Source of the DNA: Thermoanaerobaculum sp.
Lineage (GTDB): Bacteria > Acidobacteriota > Thermoanaerobaculia > Multivoradales > UBA5704
Direction of reading: 5' to 3'
Length of the DNA: 64,000 bases
Assembly (NCBI GenBank): GCA_021154885.1
Contig: JAJKHS010000143.1
Location: 62,001 to 126,000 of the forward strand
Shown here one piece after another: positions 45,517 through 54,501 of this stretch. The notes beneath the pieces are model-generated. The model was not told the origin of the DNA. It did not search any database and saw nothing but the letters and a program-made list of their open reading frames with translations. The translations under genes and the position numbers were made by a program. How positions within the stretch are numbered: the first letter of the stretch is position 1; every line of letters begins with the position of its first letter.

Positions 45517-47835
45517 ATGTCGGAAGATCGAGACGGTCTCTGCTGTAGCGAGAGTGTAGCCAACGATCCCAGATGGATACAGTGGCGGGGCGCCGGGCTG
45601 GGCCTGCTCTGCGCCGGCTGGCTCCTCGCCGCGGCCGCTCCGGCCCGAGCCCAGAAGATTCCGGTCATTCCCTGCGCGCACACGGGTAAACCGGTGTTTG
45701 GCCAGGAGCTGGAGCAGCCGCGCGTAATCCGGCCCGTCGACGGGGTCGTCAGCACCAGCCTGGTGGCGCGCAAGGCGACGTATTCCTGCATCCCGGCGTG
45801 GATCGACAAGCAGTGGGTCTGGCAGCCGATGACGCTGCGTACTTACTACGTGCCCAAGAATGGGAACAATCCGCACGATCCCAATCTGCTGCCGGCGATC
45901 CCGGGGCCGACCTTCCGCATTCGCAAGGCCCTGCTGAAGAACCCCGACCTGCCGCCGGGACCGTCCAATCCGCAGGTGAAGCCCGGCACCCGCTTGAGGG
46001 TGCTGCTCAAAAACCAGCTTCCAGTCAGTGCCGATCCCAACGCCTGCGAACCCACCGAGGTCCTGGAGCCGCCGCAACCCGGATGCGAGCCCAACTGTGA
46101 CAAGAGCAAGCGGTACAAGGCGAAGCATCCCGACTGCTTCCACGGCGCCGAGGTGACCAACCTCCACCTCCACGGCACCCACGTCTCTCCTCAGCCGCAC
46201 CAGGACTACATCTTCCTGGAGCTGTATCCGGAGAATGGGCCGAAGCCTGCCAAGGCGATGTACCCGACCGGCGCGACGGAGACCGGGCAGTATCAGGTCG
46301 ACGTCAATCCGTTCCCCTGGAACCAGGCACCGGGAACCCATTGGTACCACGCCCACAAGCACGCCTCGACGGCGCTGCAGGTGCTCAACGGCATGTCCGG
46401 AGCGCTGCTCATCGAAGGACCGTTCGATGACTGGCTGTACGGTTATTACAAGGTCGATCCGAACAACGACGCGCAGCTCAAGACTTTCGAAAAGCTCCTC
46501 GTCGTGCAGCAGATCTGGCCGGAGCTCAACTTCTATAAAAAGCCCCATCCCAACTATCCGCCGCCGCCCCTGGTCAATGGCCAGGCGGAGCCCAAGATCA
46601 AGATCCGCTATGGCGAGGTCCAGCGCCTGCGGTTCATCGGCGCCACCATGCAGGCGGCGGCGGAGCTCACGATTTGTTTCGACTCCCTGATCGGTCAGGG
46701 TTATCAGATCAGGCAGATCGCTCAGGACGGAGTCCAGTTCGCCAGGGAGAACTGGGAGGGGCCGAACAGTCAGCCGCTGATCGGCCCTGACGGTAAAGGC
46801 TGCAAGGCGTCCTACTTCCTGGCGCCAGGCAACCGGGCCGATTTTCTGATCAAGGCGCCGCCGCCCCCGGCGGGAGCGAAGGCCGAGGCGCTGGCGGCGA
46901 AAAAGCTCTCGTCCATCACCTACCGGGTCTCCGGCAACCTGGCGGACGAGATTCGTGAGCAGATCGAAGAGCAGGTCAAGCAGCGTCTGGCGGCCCCGTC
47001 CGCCCAGGCGGTCAACGCCGCCAATCCCGTGCTCTTCTCGATGGAGCTCAGCGGCACGGGCCCCTCGATGTCGTTCCCGACGACCTGGCCGGCGATGCCC
47101 TACTTCCTGCGCGACGTCACCGCGGCCGACGTGGATGGCCGCAAGCGCACCGTGGCTTTCAGCATGACGGACCCCGCGACCGGGGTGCCCACCGCCCCGG
47201 CCAAGCAGCCCAACGGCTTCTGGATCGACAAGACGAAGTACAACCCAAGCTGCGCCAACCAGACCATGGTGCTCGGCACGGCGGAGCAGTGGACGGTGAC
47301 CAACGATTCAGCTCCGAACCACCCCTTCCACATTCATATCAATCCGTTCCAGGTGGTCCGCAACGACACGAGGACGTTCGCGAAACCGGTCTGGCAGGAC
47401 ACGATCGCGTTGCCCGTGGGCGGCTGCAACGACGTCAACGCCGGCCCGATCCTCAACCAGAAGGAGGCGGAGGCGAAGTGCCCCGGCGTCTGCACCGCCA
47501 AGCAACAGGTGTGGGACGGCCAATGGACGACGACGCAGCCGGGCGTCATGTCCGTCTGCGGCTGCTGCACGGTCAAGTCGGTGGAGCTGCGCAGCCGCTT
47601 CGAGGACTACACGGGCGGCTACGTCTATCACTGCCACTTCCTGGGCCATGAGGACCGCGGGATGATGCACAACGTCCAGACGGTCTGCCCGGCCGGGAGC
47701 GATGCGAAGCAGTACGGCACGCCGCAGGCCAACGGCGGAGCCGACAACTGCGGCGTGCCGAATCCGCTCAAGCCGCTCCCCGTCTGCACCGGCGCGACGG
47801 GCGGCGCGAGCTCGCACGCGAGCCACCAGCCCTGA
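45517..47835 (+). CDS. Multicopper oxidase
   Basis: A 772-residue exported enzyme. The signal peptide follows a 30-residue extension (GLGLLCAGWLLAAAAPARAQ). All copper motifs are present: HLHGTHV and HWYHAHKHAS in domain 1, HPFHIHINPF and YHCHFLGHEDRGMM in the last domain, giving the type 1, 2 and 3 ligands. The protein is larger than CueO-type enzymes, with inserts around residues 170-200 (Cys-rich) and 610-670 (CNDVNAGPILNQKEAEAKCP, CGCC). It probably oxidises metals or phenolic substrates outside the inner membrane. GGAGG precedes the ATG by 5 nt. A perfect hairpin terminator follows. Confidence 0.92.
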   Translation: MSEDRDGLCCSESVANDPRWIQWRGAGLGLLCAGWLLAAAAPARAQKIPVIPCAHTGKPVFGQELEQPRVIRPVDGVVSTSLVARKATYSCIPAWIDKQWVWQPMTLRTYYVPKNGNNPHDPNLLPAIPGPTFRIRKALLKNPDLPPGPSNPQVKPGTRLRVLLKNQLPVSADPNACEPTEVLEPPQPGCEPNCDKSKRYKAKHPDCFHGAEVTNLHLHGTHVSPQPHQDYIFLELYPENGPKPAKAMYPTGATETGQYQVDVNPFPWNQAPGTHWYHAHKHASTALQVLNGMSGALLIEGPFDDWLYGYYKVDPNNDAQLKTFEKLLVVQQIWPELNFYKKPHPNYPPPPLVNGQAEPKIKIRYGEVQRLRFIGATMQAAAELTICFDSLIGQGYQIRQIAQDGVQFARENWEGPNSQPLIGPDGKGCKASYFLAPGNRADFLIKAPPPPAGAKAEALAAKKLSSITYRVSGNLADEIREQIEEQVKQRLAAPSAQAVNAANPVLFSMELSGTGPSMSFPTTWPAMPYFLRDVTAADVDGRKRTVAFSMTDPATGVPTAPAKQPNGFWIDKTKYNPSCANQTMVLGTAEQWTVTNDSAPNHPFHIHINPFQVVRNDTRTFAKPVWQDTIALPVGGCNDVNAGPILNQKEAEAKCPGVCTAKQQVWDGQWTTTQPGVMSVCGCCTVKSVELRSRFEDYTGGYVYHCHFLGHEDRGMMHNVQTVCPAGSDAKQYGTPQANGGADNCGVPNPLKPLPVCTGATGGASSHASHQP

Positions 47836-47865
47836 GAGGGCGTCTGGACAGCGCGACCTCCTGCT

Positions 47866-47895
47866 CCTGGCCCGGCGGTGAATCGCCGGGCCAGG
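47866..47895 (+). terminator. Hairpin terminator behind the multicopper oxidase
   Basis: CCTGGCCCGGCG and CGCCGGGCCAGG are perfect 12-bp arms around a 6-nt loop. There is no T-tract, so it may also act as an mRNA-stabilising 3' end. Confidence 0.65.
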
Positions 47896-47912
47896 AACAG
47901 CGTTCCTGAGAG

Positions 47913-47934
47913 TATGATTACTGAACTTTCAGTA
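47913..47934 (+). promoter_or_regulatory. -10 element and perfect inverted repeat before the Cys-rich gene
   Basis: TATGAT at 47913-47918 is a -10 element about 28 nt before the ATG. Immediately after it TACTGAA-CT-TTCAGTA (47919-47934) is a perfect 7-bp inverted repeat over the likely transcription start, a good spot for a repressor. Confidence 0.45.
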
Positions 47935-47946
47935 GAAGGAGGAGCC

Positions 47947-48291
47947 ATGTACAGAAAGACCCTTCTCCCTTTGATCTTGCTGGTCTCGTCGACCCTGCCA
48001 GGTGTCGTTCACGCCGCGACCGCTGCCGCTGCGCAGAGCACGGATCCGGGGATGATGGTGACCTCACCGGCAAGCGGTGCCTGCGGAGAGGTTCAGGGCG
48101 CAGCATCCCCATCTCCGGGTCAGGAGCCCGCCACGCTGTTCGACCTGCCCTGGACCCGGCCGGTCGAGCGCACCTCCTGCGATTGCAGCGGCTTCGACTG
48201 CAACGCGGTCTGCTCCCCGTGCTTCGGCGAAATTGCCCAATGCGTTCTGGTCCGAGGTCATTGCAACGCGATCTGCCGTTGCGGCTGCTGA
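47947..48291 (+). CDS. Small exported Cys-rich protein
   Basis: A 114-residue protein with a signal peptide (1-23, VHA) and a strong GAAGGAGG before the ATG at 47947. After a low-complexity middle, the last 40 residues hold nine or ten Cys (RTSCDCSGFDCNAVCSPCFG, then CVLVRGHCNAICRCGC). The pattern suggests a disulfide-knotted or metal-binding extracellular domain. Its position directly behind the multicopper oxidase raises a possible metal role, but the terminator between them argues for separate expression. No family recognised. Confidence 0.78.
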   Translation: MYRKTLLPLILLVSSTLPGVVHAATAAAAQSTDPGMMVTSPASGACGEVQGAASPSPGQEPATLFDLPWTRPVERTSCDCSGFDCNAVCSPCFGEIAQCVLVRGHCNAICRCGC

Positions 48292-48292
48292 G

Positions 48293-48298
48293 TATGAT
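48293..48298 (+). promoter_or_regulatory. -10 element of a probable leaderless transcript
   Basis: TATGAT ends 6 nt before the ATG at 48305 (GCTGTC in between, no SD). It lies 2 bp after the stop of the Cys-rich gene. Confidence 0.45.
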
Positions 48299-48304
48299 GC
48301 TGTC

Positions 48305-48631
48305 ATGAAGATCGAAGCCACCCCGGGCCGCGTCAAGGCCGCGCGCATGATCGCCGTCGTCGCCGACCTCCTTCAGATCGGCGGCTTCGCGGTCTTCATG
48401 CCGGGCTGGGCCTCGCCTGCCGACGACGTGCTCGACGCGGTGGTGGGCGCGGCCCTCATCTGGCTCGTGGGCTGGCACTGGTCCTTCCTGCCGGGCTTCA
48501 TCGCCGAGCTGGTCCCAGGCCTGGACCTCATCCCGAGCTGGACGGCGGCCGTCCTCCTCGCCACGCGGGGCCAGGGCAAGGTGGAGCCCGAGCAGGAACC
48601 GGTCAAGGTGATCACGCCCGGGAAGCGGTAG
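48305..48631 (+). CDS. Small membrane protein
   Basis: A 108-residue protein with probably two or three TM segments (RMIAVVADLLQIGGFAVFMP, AVVGAALIWLVGWHWSFLPG, DLIPSWTAAVLLATRG) and a short polar tail. The Pro/Gly-rich loops PGFIAELVPGLDLIPS are well patterned. Reading starts at the ATG at 48305, just 13 bp after the stop of the Cys-rich gene, with a leaderless-type -10. I recognise no family and its neighbours give no clue. Confidence 0.65.
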   Translation: MKIEATPGRVKAARMIAVVADLLQIGGFAVFMPGWASPADDVLDAVVGAALIWLVGWHWSFLPGFIAELVPGLDLIPSWTAAVLLATRGQGKVEPEQEPVKVITPGKR

Positions 48632-48778
48632 GGGCGAGTGGCGTACAGGGATTCCGAGGAGCGGGTCCGGTTCGCTTCGAAGCCTCACCCCCGGTCTCTG
48701 GGGGCCGGGGTGAGGGTCCGGCCTCCCTCTGATAGGCTTGCAGGCCGATTCCGAGCCGAAGGACCCGAGGAGACCTGC

Positions 48779-49663
48779 ATGTCCGCGCGATCCAAATTCC
48801 GCTCTCCCCGACCCGCCGTGTCGGCGATCGTCACCACCTTCAACGAGGAGGCGAACATCGCCGCCTGCATCGAGTCGCTCCTGTGGTGCGACGAGATCCT
48901 GGTCGTCGACTCCTTCTCCACCGACCGCACGCCGGAGATCTCCCGCGGCTACGACCAGGTCCGCTTCTTCCAGCGCACCTACTTCGGCTCGGCGTCGCAG
49001 AAGAACTGGGCCATGGACCAGGTGACCAACGACTGGATCCTCATCTTCGACGCCGACGAGCGCTGCACCCCCGCCCTGCAACGGGAGATCGAGGAGTTGC
49101 TGGCGAGAGGCCCCGAGCAGGAGGCCTACACCATCAAGCGGCGGGTCTACTTCCTCGACCGTGTCATCCGCTTCTCCGGCTGGCAGCACGACCAGGTGGT
49201 GCGGCTGGTGCGCAACGGCTCGGCCCGCTATCCCAACCGCCGGGTGCACGCCGACATGATCACCCGCGGGCCGGCGCCGGTGCTGCGCAACCCCATGGAG
49301 CACTACATGGCCGACACGCTGGACGAGTACATCCGGCGCATCGAGAAGTACAGCTTCTGGGGCGCGGCGCAGAACTGGAAGGAGCGCAAGAGGTCCGGCT
49401 TCCTGGAGGTCTTCGGCCGCTCCATCTGGCGCTTCTTCCGCACCTACATCTTCCAGCTCGGGATCCTCGACGGCATGCACGGCCTGGTCTTCTGCATGCT
49501 CCAGTCCTACGGCACCTACCTCAAGTGGGTCCTCCTCTGGGGCTGGCATATCAACTCCGCGCGCGGCCGCATGCCCTCGCTGCCGATCTTCGACGACAAC
49601 GAGGAGACCTGGCGCGGCCTCGACGACGACGACGCGGGCCGTCCCGCGGCGTCGGGGGAGTAG
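48779..49663 (+). CDS. Glycosyltransferase family 2 (WaaE/KdtX-like)
   Basis: A 294-residue GT-A enzyme. The start strand AVSAIVTTFNEEANIAACIE binds the nucleotide sugar, ILVVDSFSTDRTPEI follows, and the metal-binding DxD is IFDADERC. The C-terminal part has MEHYMADTLDEYIRRIEKYS and a hydrophobic segment near TYIFQLGILDGMHGLVFCML, as in WaaE/KdtX heptose or core lipid A glucosyltransferases. Probably modifies LPS core or another envelope glycan. GAGGAG precedes the ATG at 48779. Confidence 0.88.
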   Translation: MSARSKFRSPRPAVSAIVTTFNEEANIAACIESLLWCDEILVVDSFSTDRTPEISRGYDQVRFFQRTYFGSASQKNWAMDQVTNDWILIFDADERCTPALQREIEELLARGPEQEAYTIKRRVYFLDRVIRFSGWQHDQVVRLVRNGSARYPNRRVHADMITRGPAPVLRNPMEHYMADTLDEYIRRIEKYSFWGAAQNWKERKRSGFLEVFGRSIWRFFRTYIFQLGILDGMHGLVFCMLQSYGTYLKWVLLWGWHINSARGRMPSLPIFDDNEETWRGLDDDDAGRPAASGE

Positions 49664-49672
49664 GCGGGGACG

Positions 49673-52102
49673 GTGACGGCTCAGGACCTCCGCTTCAGCC
49701 TCCGGCAACTGTTCCGCCACCCCGGCCACACCGTGACGGCGGTGCTGGCGCTCGGCCTCGGCATCGGCCTGGCCACGGCCATGTTCAGCATCGTCTACGG
49801 CGCACTGCTGCGCGGCCTGCCGGTGCCGGCGGCGGACCGCCTGCTCCGCGTCCACAGCGCCAACCCGAGCCACGACGACCCGGCGCTGGAAGTCTTCCTC
49901 CACGACTTCCTCGATTTCCGGGCTCGCCAGCGGTCCTTCCAGAGCCTCGCCGCCTTCTATGAGGGCACCGTCAACCTCAGCGGCGACGGCAATCCGCCGG
50001 AGCGCTTCAACGGCGTCTTCTCCTCCGCCAACCTGTTCGACGTGCTGCGCGTCCCGCCCGTCCACGGCCGCGCCTTCCTGCCGGGAGAGGACGCCCCGGC
50101 GGCGGAGCCGGTGATCCTCCTCTCCTATGGCGTCTGGCAGCGCCGCTACCACGCCGACCCCCGGGTGGTGGGGCGGCCGGTGCGGATCAACGGCGAGGCC
50201 GGGACGATCGCCGGCGTCCTGCCCCCCGGGTTCGGCTTCCCCCTGAGCTCCGAGGTCTGGGTCCCCCTGCGTCTCGACCCCCTGCGCATCCCGCGCGGCG
50301 AGGGGAAGACCCTGGACGTGATCGGACGGCTGCGGGACGGCGTCTCCCTGGAGCAGGCGCGGGCCGATCTCAGGGCCATCGCCCGCGCCCTGGCCGCCGA
50401 GCACCCGCAGACGAACCGGGGGCGGATCGCCGTGGTCAATCCATGGATGGAGGAGGCCCTGGGCGGCGGCATCGCCAAGCTCCTGTGGACCATGCTGGGA
50501 GCCTGCGTCTTCGTCCTCCTCATCGCCTGTGCCAACGTCGCCAGCCTGATGATGGCCCGTGCCTCGCGGCGCACCCGTGAGATCACCATCCGCGCCGCCC
50601 TGGGAGCCAGCCGGCGGCGGCTGGTGGGACACCTCCTGCTCGAAAGCCTGCTCCTCGCCCTCTGTGGCGCCGGGCTCGGCGTCCTCCTCGCCGCCCTCGG
50701 GGTGAAGCTCTTCAACCTCGGCATCGCCGCTAGCAGCCCGCCGTTCTGGATGCGCATCGCCGTCGATCCCGTGGCCCTGCTGTTCACGCTCGGCGTCACC
50801 CTGGCGGCCGGCCTCCTCTCCGGCCTGATGCCGGCCCTCCAGACCTCGCGGACGGACCTGAACGAGGTGCTCAAGGACGAGGGACGAGGCTCCTCCAGCC
50901 TGCGCCTGGGCCGCTTCAGCCGGCTCGTCGTGGTGGCGGAGGTGGCCTTCTCCTGCCTGCTGCTGGTGGGCACCGGCCTCATGGTGAGGAGCGTCGTCCG
51001 CCTGCGCACGATGGACCTGGGGATCGATCCCGCCCGGCGTTTCACCGGCCGTGTCACCCTGCCGGCGGCAACCTACCCGAAGGAGGCCGACCGGCTCGCC
51101 TTCTACGACGAGGTCCTGCGCCGGCTGGAGGCGCAGCCGGACGTGGCCGCGGCGGCGGTCGGGACGCACCTGCCGGGCGGCTTCTCGGGCCTGTCGCCCT
51201 ACCGCGCCGAGGGGCGCTCGTATCCCAACGAGCAGGACCTGCCGATGACCCACACCGCCGAGATCTCGCCCGCTTACTTCGAGGCCTTCGGGGTGCGGCT
51301 GCTGGCGGGCCGCCCCTTTGGCCGGCTGGACACGGCGACGTCGCTGCCGGTGGCGATCGTCAACCAGAGCTTCGCGGCCGAGGCCTGGCCGGGCCAGGAC
51401 CCGCTGGGCCGGCGCTTCCGCCTGGGGGATGAGGAGGGGGTGAGCAATCCGCCGTGGCGCACCGTCGTGGGGGTGGCGCCCGACCTGCACATGGGCGGCC
51501 TGGACGATGTCCGCGGCTGGCCCCAGGGGGTCTACCTGCCGCTCGCCCAGCGCCCCCCCGCGACCGCCACGCTGACGGCGCGGACGCGCACCCCCGACCC
51601 GCTGACGCTCACCGCCGCGGTACGCCAGCAGGTCTCGGCCCTCGACCCGGACCTCCCCGTTTACCTCGTCCGCTCGCTGGAGGAGCAGCTCGCGCGCGAG
51701 CGCTTCTTCCCCAACCTCTTCGCCTCGCTGTTCGCCATCTTCGGCGGCGCCGCCCTGGTGCTCGCCGCCGTGGGCATCTACGGCGTCATCGCCTTCTCCG
51801 TCCAGCAGCGGACGCAGGAGATCGGCATTCGCATGGCCCTGGGGGCGCAGCAGGGGAGCGTGCTGAGCCTGATCCTGCGCCGGGGGATGGGACAGCTCCT
51901 CGCCGGGCTGGCGGCCGGCCTCCTGGGCGCCTTCTTCGTCTCACACCTCCTCGTCGACTACCTGTCGGGGATCCAGCCCCGCGATCCGCTGACCTTCCTC
52001 CTGGTGTCGCTGGCCTTGGCGCTGATCGCCTTTGTGGCCTGCTGGATTCCGGCCCGGCGGGCGACGCGGACGGATCCGCTGGTTGCCATTCGCTACGAGT
52101 GA
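49673..52102 (+). CDS. ADOP-family duplicated ABC permease (MacB/FtsX type, orphan)
   Basis: An 809-residue protein with two MacB-like periplasmic core domains and two FtsX-type TM triplets. A TM begins after FRHPGHTVTAVLALGLGIGL; the first FtsX block has LLIACANVASLMMARASRRT and AALGASRRRLVGHLLLESLL, and the second has VLAAVGIYGVIAFSVQQRTQ and IGIRMALGAQQGSVLSLILR. This duplicated permease with no adjacent ATPase is the acidobacterial duplicated orphan permease architecture and is one reason for the phylum guess. MacB-type permeases export by mechanotransmission, here with an unlinked ATPase. A GTG start at 49673; the stop leads into the M20 gene within a few bases, so they are likely co-transcribed with the glycosyltransferase. 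Confidence 0.92.
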   Translation: MTAQDLRFSLRQLFRHPGHTVTAVLALGLGIGLATAMFSIVYGALLRGLPVPAADRLLRVHSANPSHDDPALEVFLHDFLDFRARQRSFQSLAAFYEGTVNLSGDGNPPERFNGVFSSANLFDVLRVPPVHGRAFLPGEDAPAAEPVILLSYGVWQRRYHADPRVVGRPVRINGEAGTIAGVLPPGFGFPLSSEVWVPLRLDPLRIPRGEGKTLDVIGRLRDGVSLEQARADLRAIARALAAEHPQTNRGRIAVVNPWMEEALGGGIAKLLWTMLGACVFVLLIACANVASLMMARASRRTREITIRAALGASRRRLVGHLLLESLLLALCGAGLGVLLAALGVKLFNLGIAASSPPFWMRIAVDPVALLFTLGVTLAAGLLSGLMPALQTSRTDLNEVLKDEGRGSSSLRLGRFSRLVVVAEVAFSCLLLVGTGLMVRSVVRLRTMDLGIDPARRFTGRVTLPAATYPKEADRLAFYDEVLRRLEAQPDVAAAAVGTHLPGGFSGLSPYRAEGRSYPNEQDLPMTHTAEISPAYFEAFGVRLLAGRPFGRLDTATSLPVAIVNQSFAAEAWPGQDPLGRRFRLGDEEGVSNPPWRTVVGVAPDLHMGGLDDVRGWPQGVYLPLAQRPPATATLTARTRTPDPLTLTAAVRQQVSALDPDLPVYLVRSLEEQLARERFFPNLFASLFAIFGGAALVLAAVGIYGVIAFSVQQRTQEIGIRMALGAQQGSVLSLILRRGMGQLLAGLAAGLLGAFFVSHLLVDYLSGIQPRDPLTFLLVSLALALIAFVACWIPARRATRTDPLVAIRYE

Positions 52103-52105
52103 CCC

Positions 52106-53257
52106 GTGACCGGCCCCGCCCAGCAGATCCTCACCCACCTCCGCGCAGGGACGGAGGAGATGGCCGCTCTCCTCGTGGACCTCGCCCGCCTCGAATCGCC
52201 GTCGCTGGACGCGGCGTCGCAGGAACCGGTTTTCGCCCGCCTCGCCGCCGAGCTGGGGGCGGTGGGCCTGCGCGTTCGCCGGCTGCCGGGGCGGCAGACC
52301 GGCGGCCAGCTCTGGGCCGTGCCCCGGGATCGCCAGCGTGGCGTGCCCGCTCAGCTCCTGCTAGGCCACTGCGATACCGTGTGGCCGCGAGGGACCGTCG
52401 AACGCATGCCCGTCGAGGTGACCGACGGCCGGCTCACCGGGCCCGGCGTCTACGACATGAAGGCGGGGCTGGTGCAGGGGATCTTCGCCCTGCGGGCTCT
52501 GCGCGACCTGGGGCTCGCGCCCGCGGTCACGCCTGCCTTCTTCATCGACTCGGACGAGGAGATCGGCAGCCTCGAGTCCATCCCCCGCCTCGAGCGCGTG
52601 GCGCGCTGCATGCGACGGGTCTTCGTGCTGGAGCCTTCGCTGGGGCCGGAGGGGAGGCTCAAGACGCGGCGCAAGGGATCGCTGCGCTTCACGATCAAGA
52701 TCCAGGGCCGCGCGGCCCACTCCGGGCTCGATCCGGAGAAGGGGGCGAGCGCCATCCTGGAGCTCTCGCGGGTGATCCAGCGGCTTTACGAGCTGGCCGA
52801 TCCCGCGCGGGGGATCACCGTCAACGTCGGCGTGGTTGCCGGCGGCCTGCGGGCCAACGTGGTCGCCCCCGAGGCCCGGGCCGAGCTGGACGTGCGGGCC
52901 CTCGCCACGGAGGACGCGCTGCGCCTGGAGCGGACGATCCTCGATCTCGCGCCCCTCACCCCGGGCACCACCCTCGAAGTGATCGGGGGAATCGACCGGC
53001 CGCCCCTCGAAGCCACGCCCGGCAACCGGGTCCTGTGGGAGGCCGCCCGCCGGCGGGCGGCGGAGCTGGGGATCCCGCTCGCCGAAGGCACGGCCGGCGG
53101 CGCCTCGGACGGCAGCCTCACCAGCCGCTTCGTGCCCACTCTGGACGGCCTCGGCGCCGTGGGCGACGGCGCCCACGCCCTCCACGAGCACGTGCTGGTG
53201 GACTGCATGCCCGAGCGCGCGGCGCTGTTGGCTCTGCTGTTGCTGGAGCCGGCGTAA
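52106..53257 (+). CDS. M20-family peptidase (CPG2-like)
   Basis: A 383-residue zinc peptidase of the glutamate carboxypeptidase type. The catalytic and metal residues are seen in LLGHCDTVWPRGT, GVYDMKAGLVQGIF and FIDSDEEIGSLES, and the dimerisation domain carries GRAAHSGLDPEKGASAILEL. The C-terminal ligand is HALHEHV. No signal peptide, so cytoplasmic. The GTG start at 52106 lies 3 bp after the permease stop. The 3' end is followed by a repeat element. Confidence 0.92.
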   Translation: MTGPAQQILTHLRAGTEEMAALLVDLARLESPSLDAASQEPVFARLAAELGAVGLRVRRLPGRQTGGQLWAVPRDRQRGVPAQLLLGHCDTVWPRGTVERMPVEVTDGRLTGPGVYDMKAGLVQGIFALRALRDLGLAPAVTPAFFIDSDEEIGSLESIPRLERVARCMRRVFVLEPSLGPEGRLKTRRKGSLRFTIKIQGRAAHSGLDPEKGASAILELSRVIQRLYELADPARGITVNVGVVAGGLRANVVAPEARAELDVRALATEDALRLERTILDLAPLTPGTTLEVIGGIDRPPLEATPGNRVLWEAARRRAAELGIPLAEGTAGGASDGSLTSRFVPTLDGLGAVGDGAHALHEHVLVDCMPERAALLALLLLEPA

Positions 53258-53262
53258 GGCAG

Positions 53263-53352
53263 CACGGACAGACACGGACGATCACAGACGGCAGGACGGG
53301 ACGGTCTTCCTTGTCCGTGTCCGTCCTTGTGCGTCCGTGCTCGTCCGTGTGT
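53263..53352. repeat. Inverted array of CACGGAC-type short repeats
   Basis: Left side CACGGACAGACACGGACGAT, right side with GTCCGTGTCCGTCC and several GTCCGTG units; the two sides are complementary. It lies just behind the M20 stop and before the L,D-transpeptidase. It belongs to, or imitates, the 9-bp repeat family with a C-to-G change in the core. Confidence 0.55.
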
Positions 53353-53456
53353 GCTGGCCGAAAGGTTGCATCAAAGATTTTCCCCGTTGGGGTTCTAGAC
53401 CGCCACCCGCTGCAGTCCGTATATGTTGATGTAGTCCAGGGTGGAAGGGGGTTCCG

Positions 53457-54197
53457 ATGTCGACGTACCGCCGTTTCGTCGTTCTCGCCGCGCTTCTCGC
53501 CGCCGTTGCCGTCCCGCTCCAGGCTGCCAGTCCCGCCAGCAAGAAGTCCCTCACTCAGGCCGAGGTCCGCCAGGCCGAGCAGCGTCTCGCCGATCTCGGC
53601 TACTGGACGGGACCCATCGACGGCGTGTGGGACGGCGTGAGCCGCAACGCCCTCGTCGCCTTCCAGAAGGTCCAGCGCGCCAGGGCCACGGGGCAGCTCA
53701 CCCGGGCGGAGCTCAACGCCCTGTCGATGGCCGCTCCGCCCCGGCCGCGCGAGCTGGGAGGGGCGCACATCGAAGTGGACCTCGCCCGCCAGGTGCTCTT
53801 CCTCGTGGACGGCGAGGGGAGAGTGGGGAACGTCCTCACCATCTCCTCCGGCAGCGGCAAGACCTTCCATGAGAAGGGCTACCCGGAGACGCACGCCGTC
53901 ACGCCGTGCGGCCACCTGGAGGTCTTCGCCAAGGCCTCCGGCTGGAAGACCAGCCCGCTGGGCGAGATGTACAACCCGTTGTATATCGTGGGCGGCATCG
54001 CCATCCACGGCAGCCTGGACGTGCCGGCCCACCCGGCCAGCCACGGCTGCATCCGCGTCCCCATGTTCGCCTCCGAGCGCCTGCCGCGGATGATACCCAA
54101 GGGCACGCCCGTCTTCGTCTACGGCTGCAAGGACGACAAGCTGCAGGAAGAGATCGCGGCCACGTCCGTGGCGCCGGTGGCTGCCGGGCAGGAGTGA
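53457..54197 (+). CDS. L,D-transpeptidase with peptidoglycan-binding domain
   Basis: A 246-residue exported protein: a signal peptide at 1-23, a peptidoglycan-binding domain at 30-92 (VRQAEQRLADLGYWTGPIDG) and a YkuD L,D-transpeptidase domain at 100-225. The catalytic Cys is in ASHGCIRVPMF, with the conserved IHGS before it. It probably makes 3-3 crosslinks or attaches proteins to peptidoglycan. The ATG at 53457 is preferred. A good operon partner is not seen; a 304-bp stretch with no clear gene follows. Confidence 0.92.
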   Translation: MSTYRRFVVLAALLAAVAVPLQAASPASKKSLTQAEVRQAEQRLADLGYWTGPIDGVWDGVSRNALVAFQKVQRARATGQLTRAELNALSMAAPPRPRELGGAHIEVDLARQVLFLVDGEGRVGNVLTISSGSGKTFHEKGYPETHAVTPCGHLEVFAKASGWKTSPLGEMYNPLYIVGGIAIHGSLDVPAHPASHGCIRVPMFASERLPRMIPKGTPVFVYGCKDDKLQEEIAATSVAPVAAGQE

Positions 54198-54501
54198 CGG
54201 CCCGCTCCGAGGGGCGCCACAGAAGGTCTATCTGCGGATAAAATCCACGCTGCGAGAGCCCTCTCTCCAGCCCATGCACACCTACAACTGCTGATCAACC
54301 TGCGCGGCGAGCGCTCTCGATGTACGCCACGCACCAGGAGAACCTCTCGGAGGAGGAGATGGAGCGCCGCGCTGCCGCCGCCGGCAAGCACGCCTGAGCC
54401 GCTCCGAGCCGTCGAGGAAGGAAGTACCCCGGGGCCGGTCGCCACCTGTCCCCGGAGTTGAATCGTTAGTATGGGAGTCATTTTTGAAGGGAGATCCCAC
54501 T
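54198..54501. other. Stretch without a supported gene
   Basis: A 26-codon + strand frame at about 54318-54398 (YATHQENLSEEEMERRAAAA) looks like the end of a lost protein, but it has no upstream part. There is a GGGAG SD for the broken gene at 54502. Nothing else is supported. Confidence 0.35.

Noticed and set aside
47918-51490. 1,190-residue frame on the - strand across the permease
   Set aside because: It runs antisense through four confident genes and is full of Arg, Gly and Ala runs typical of a shadow.
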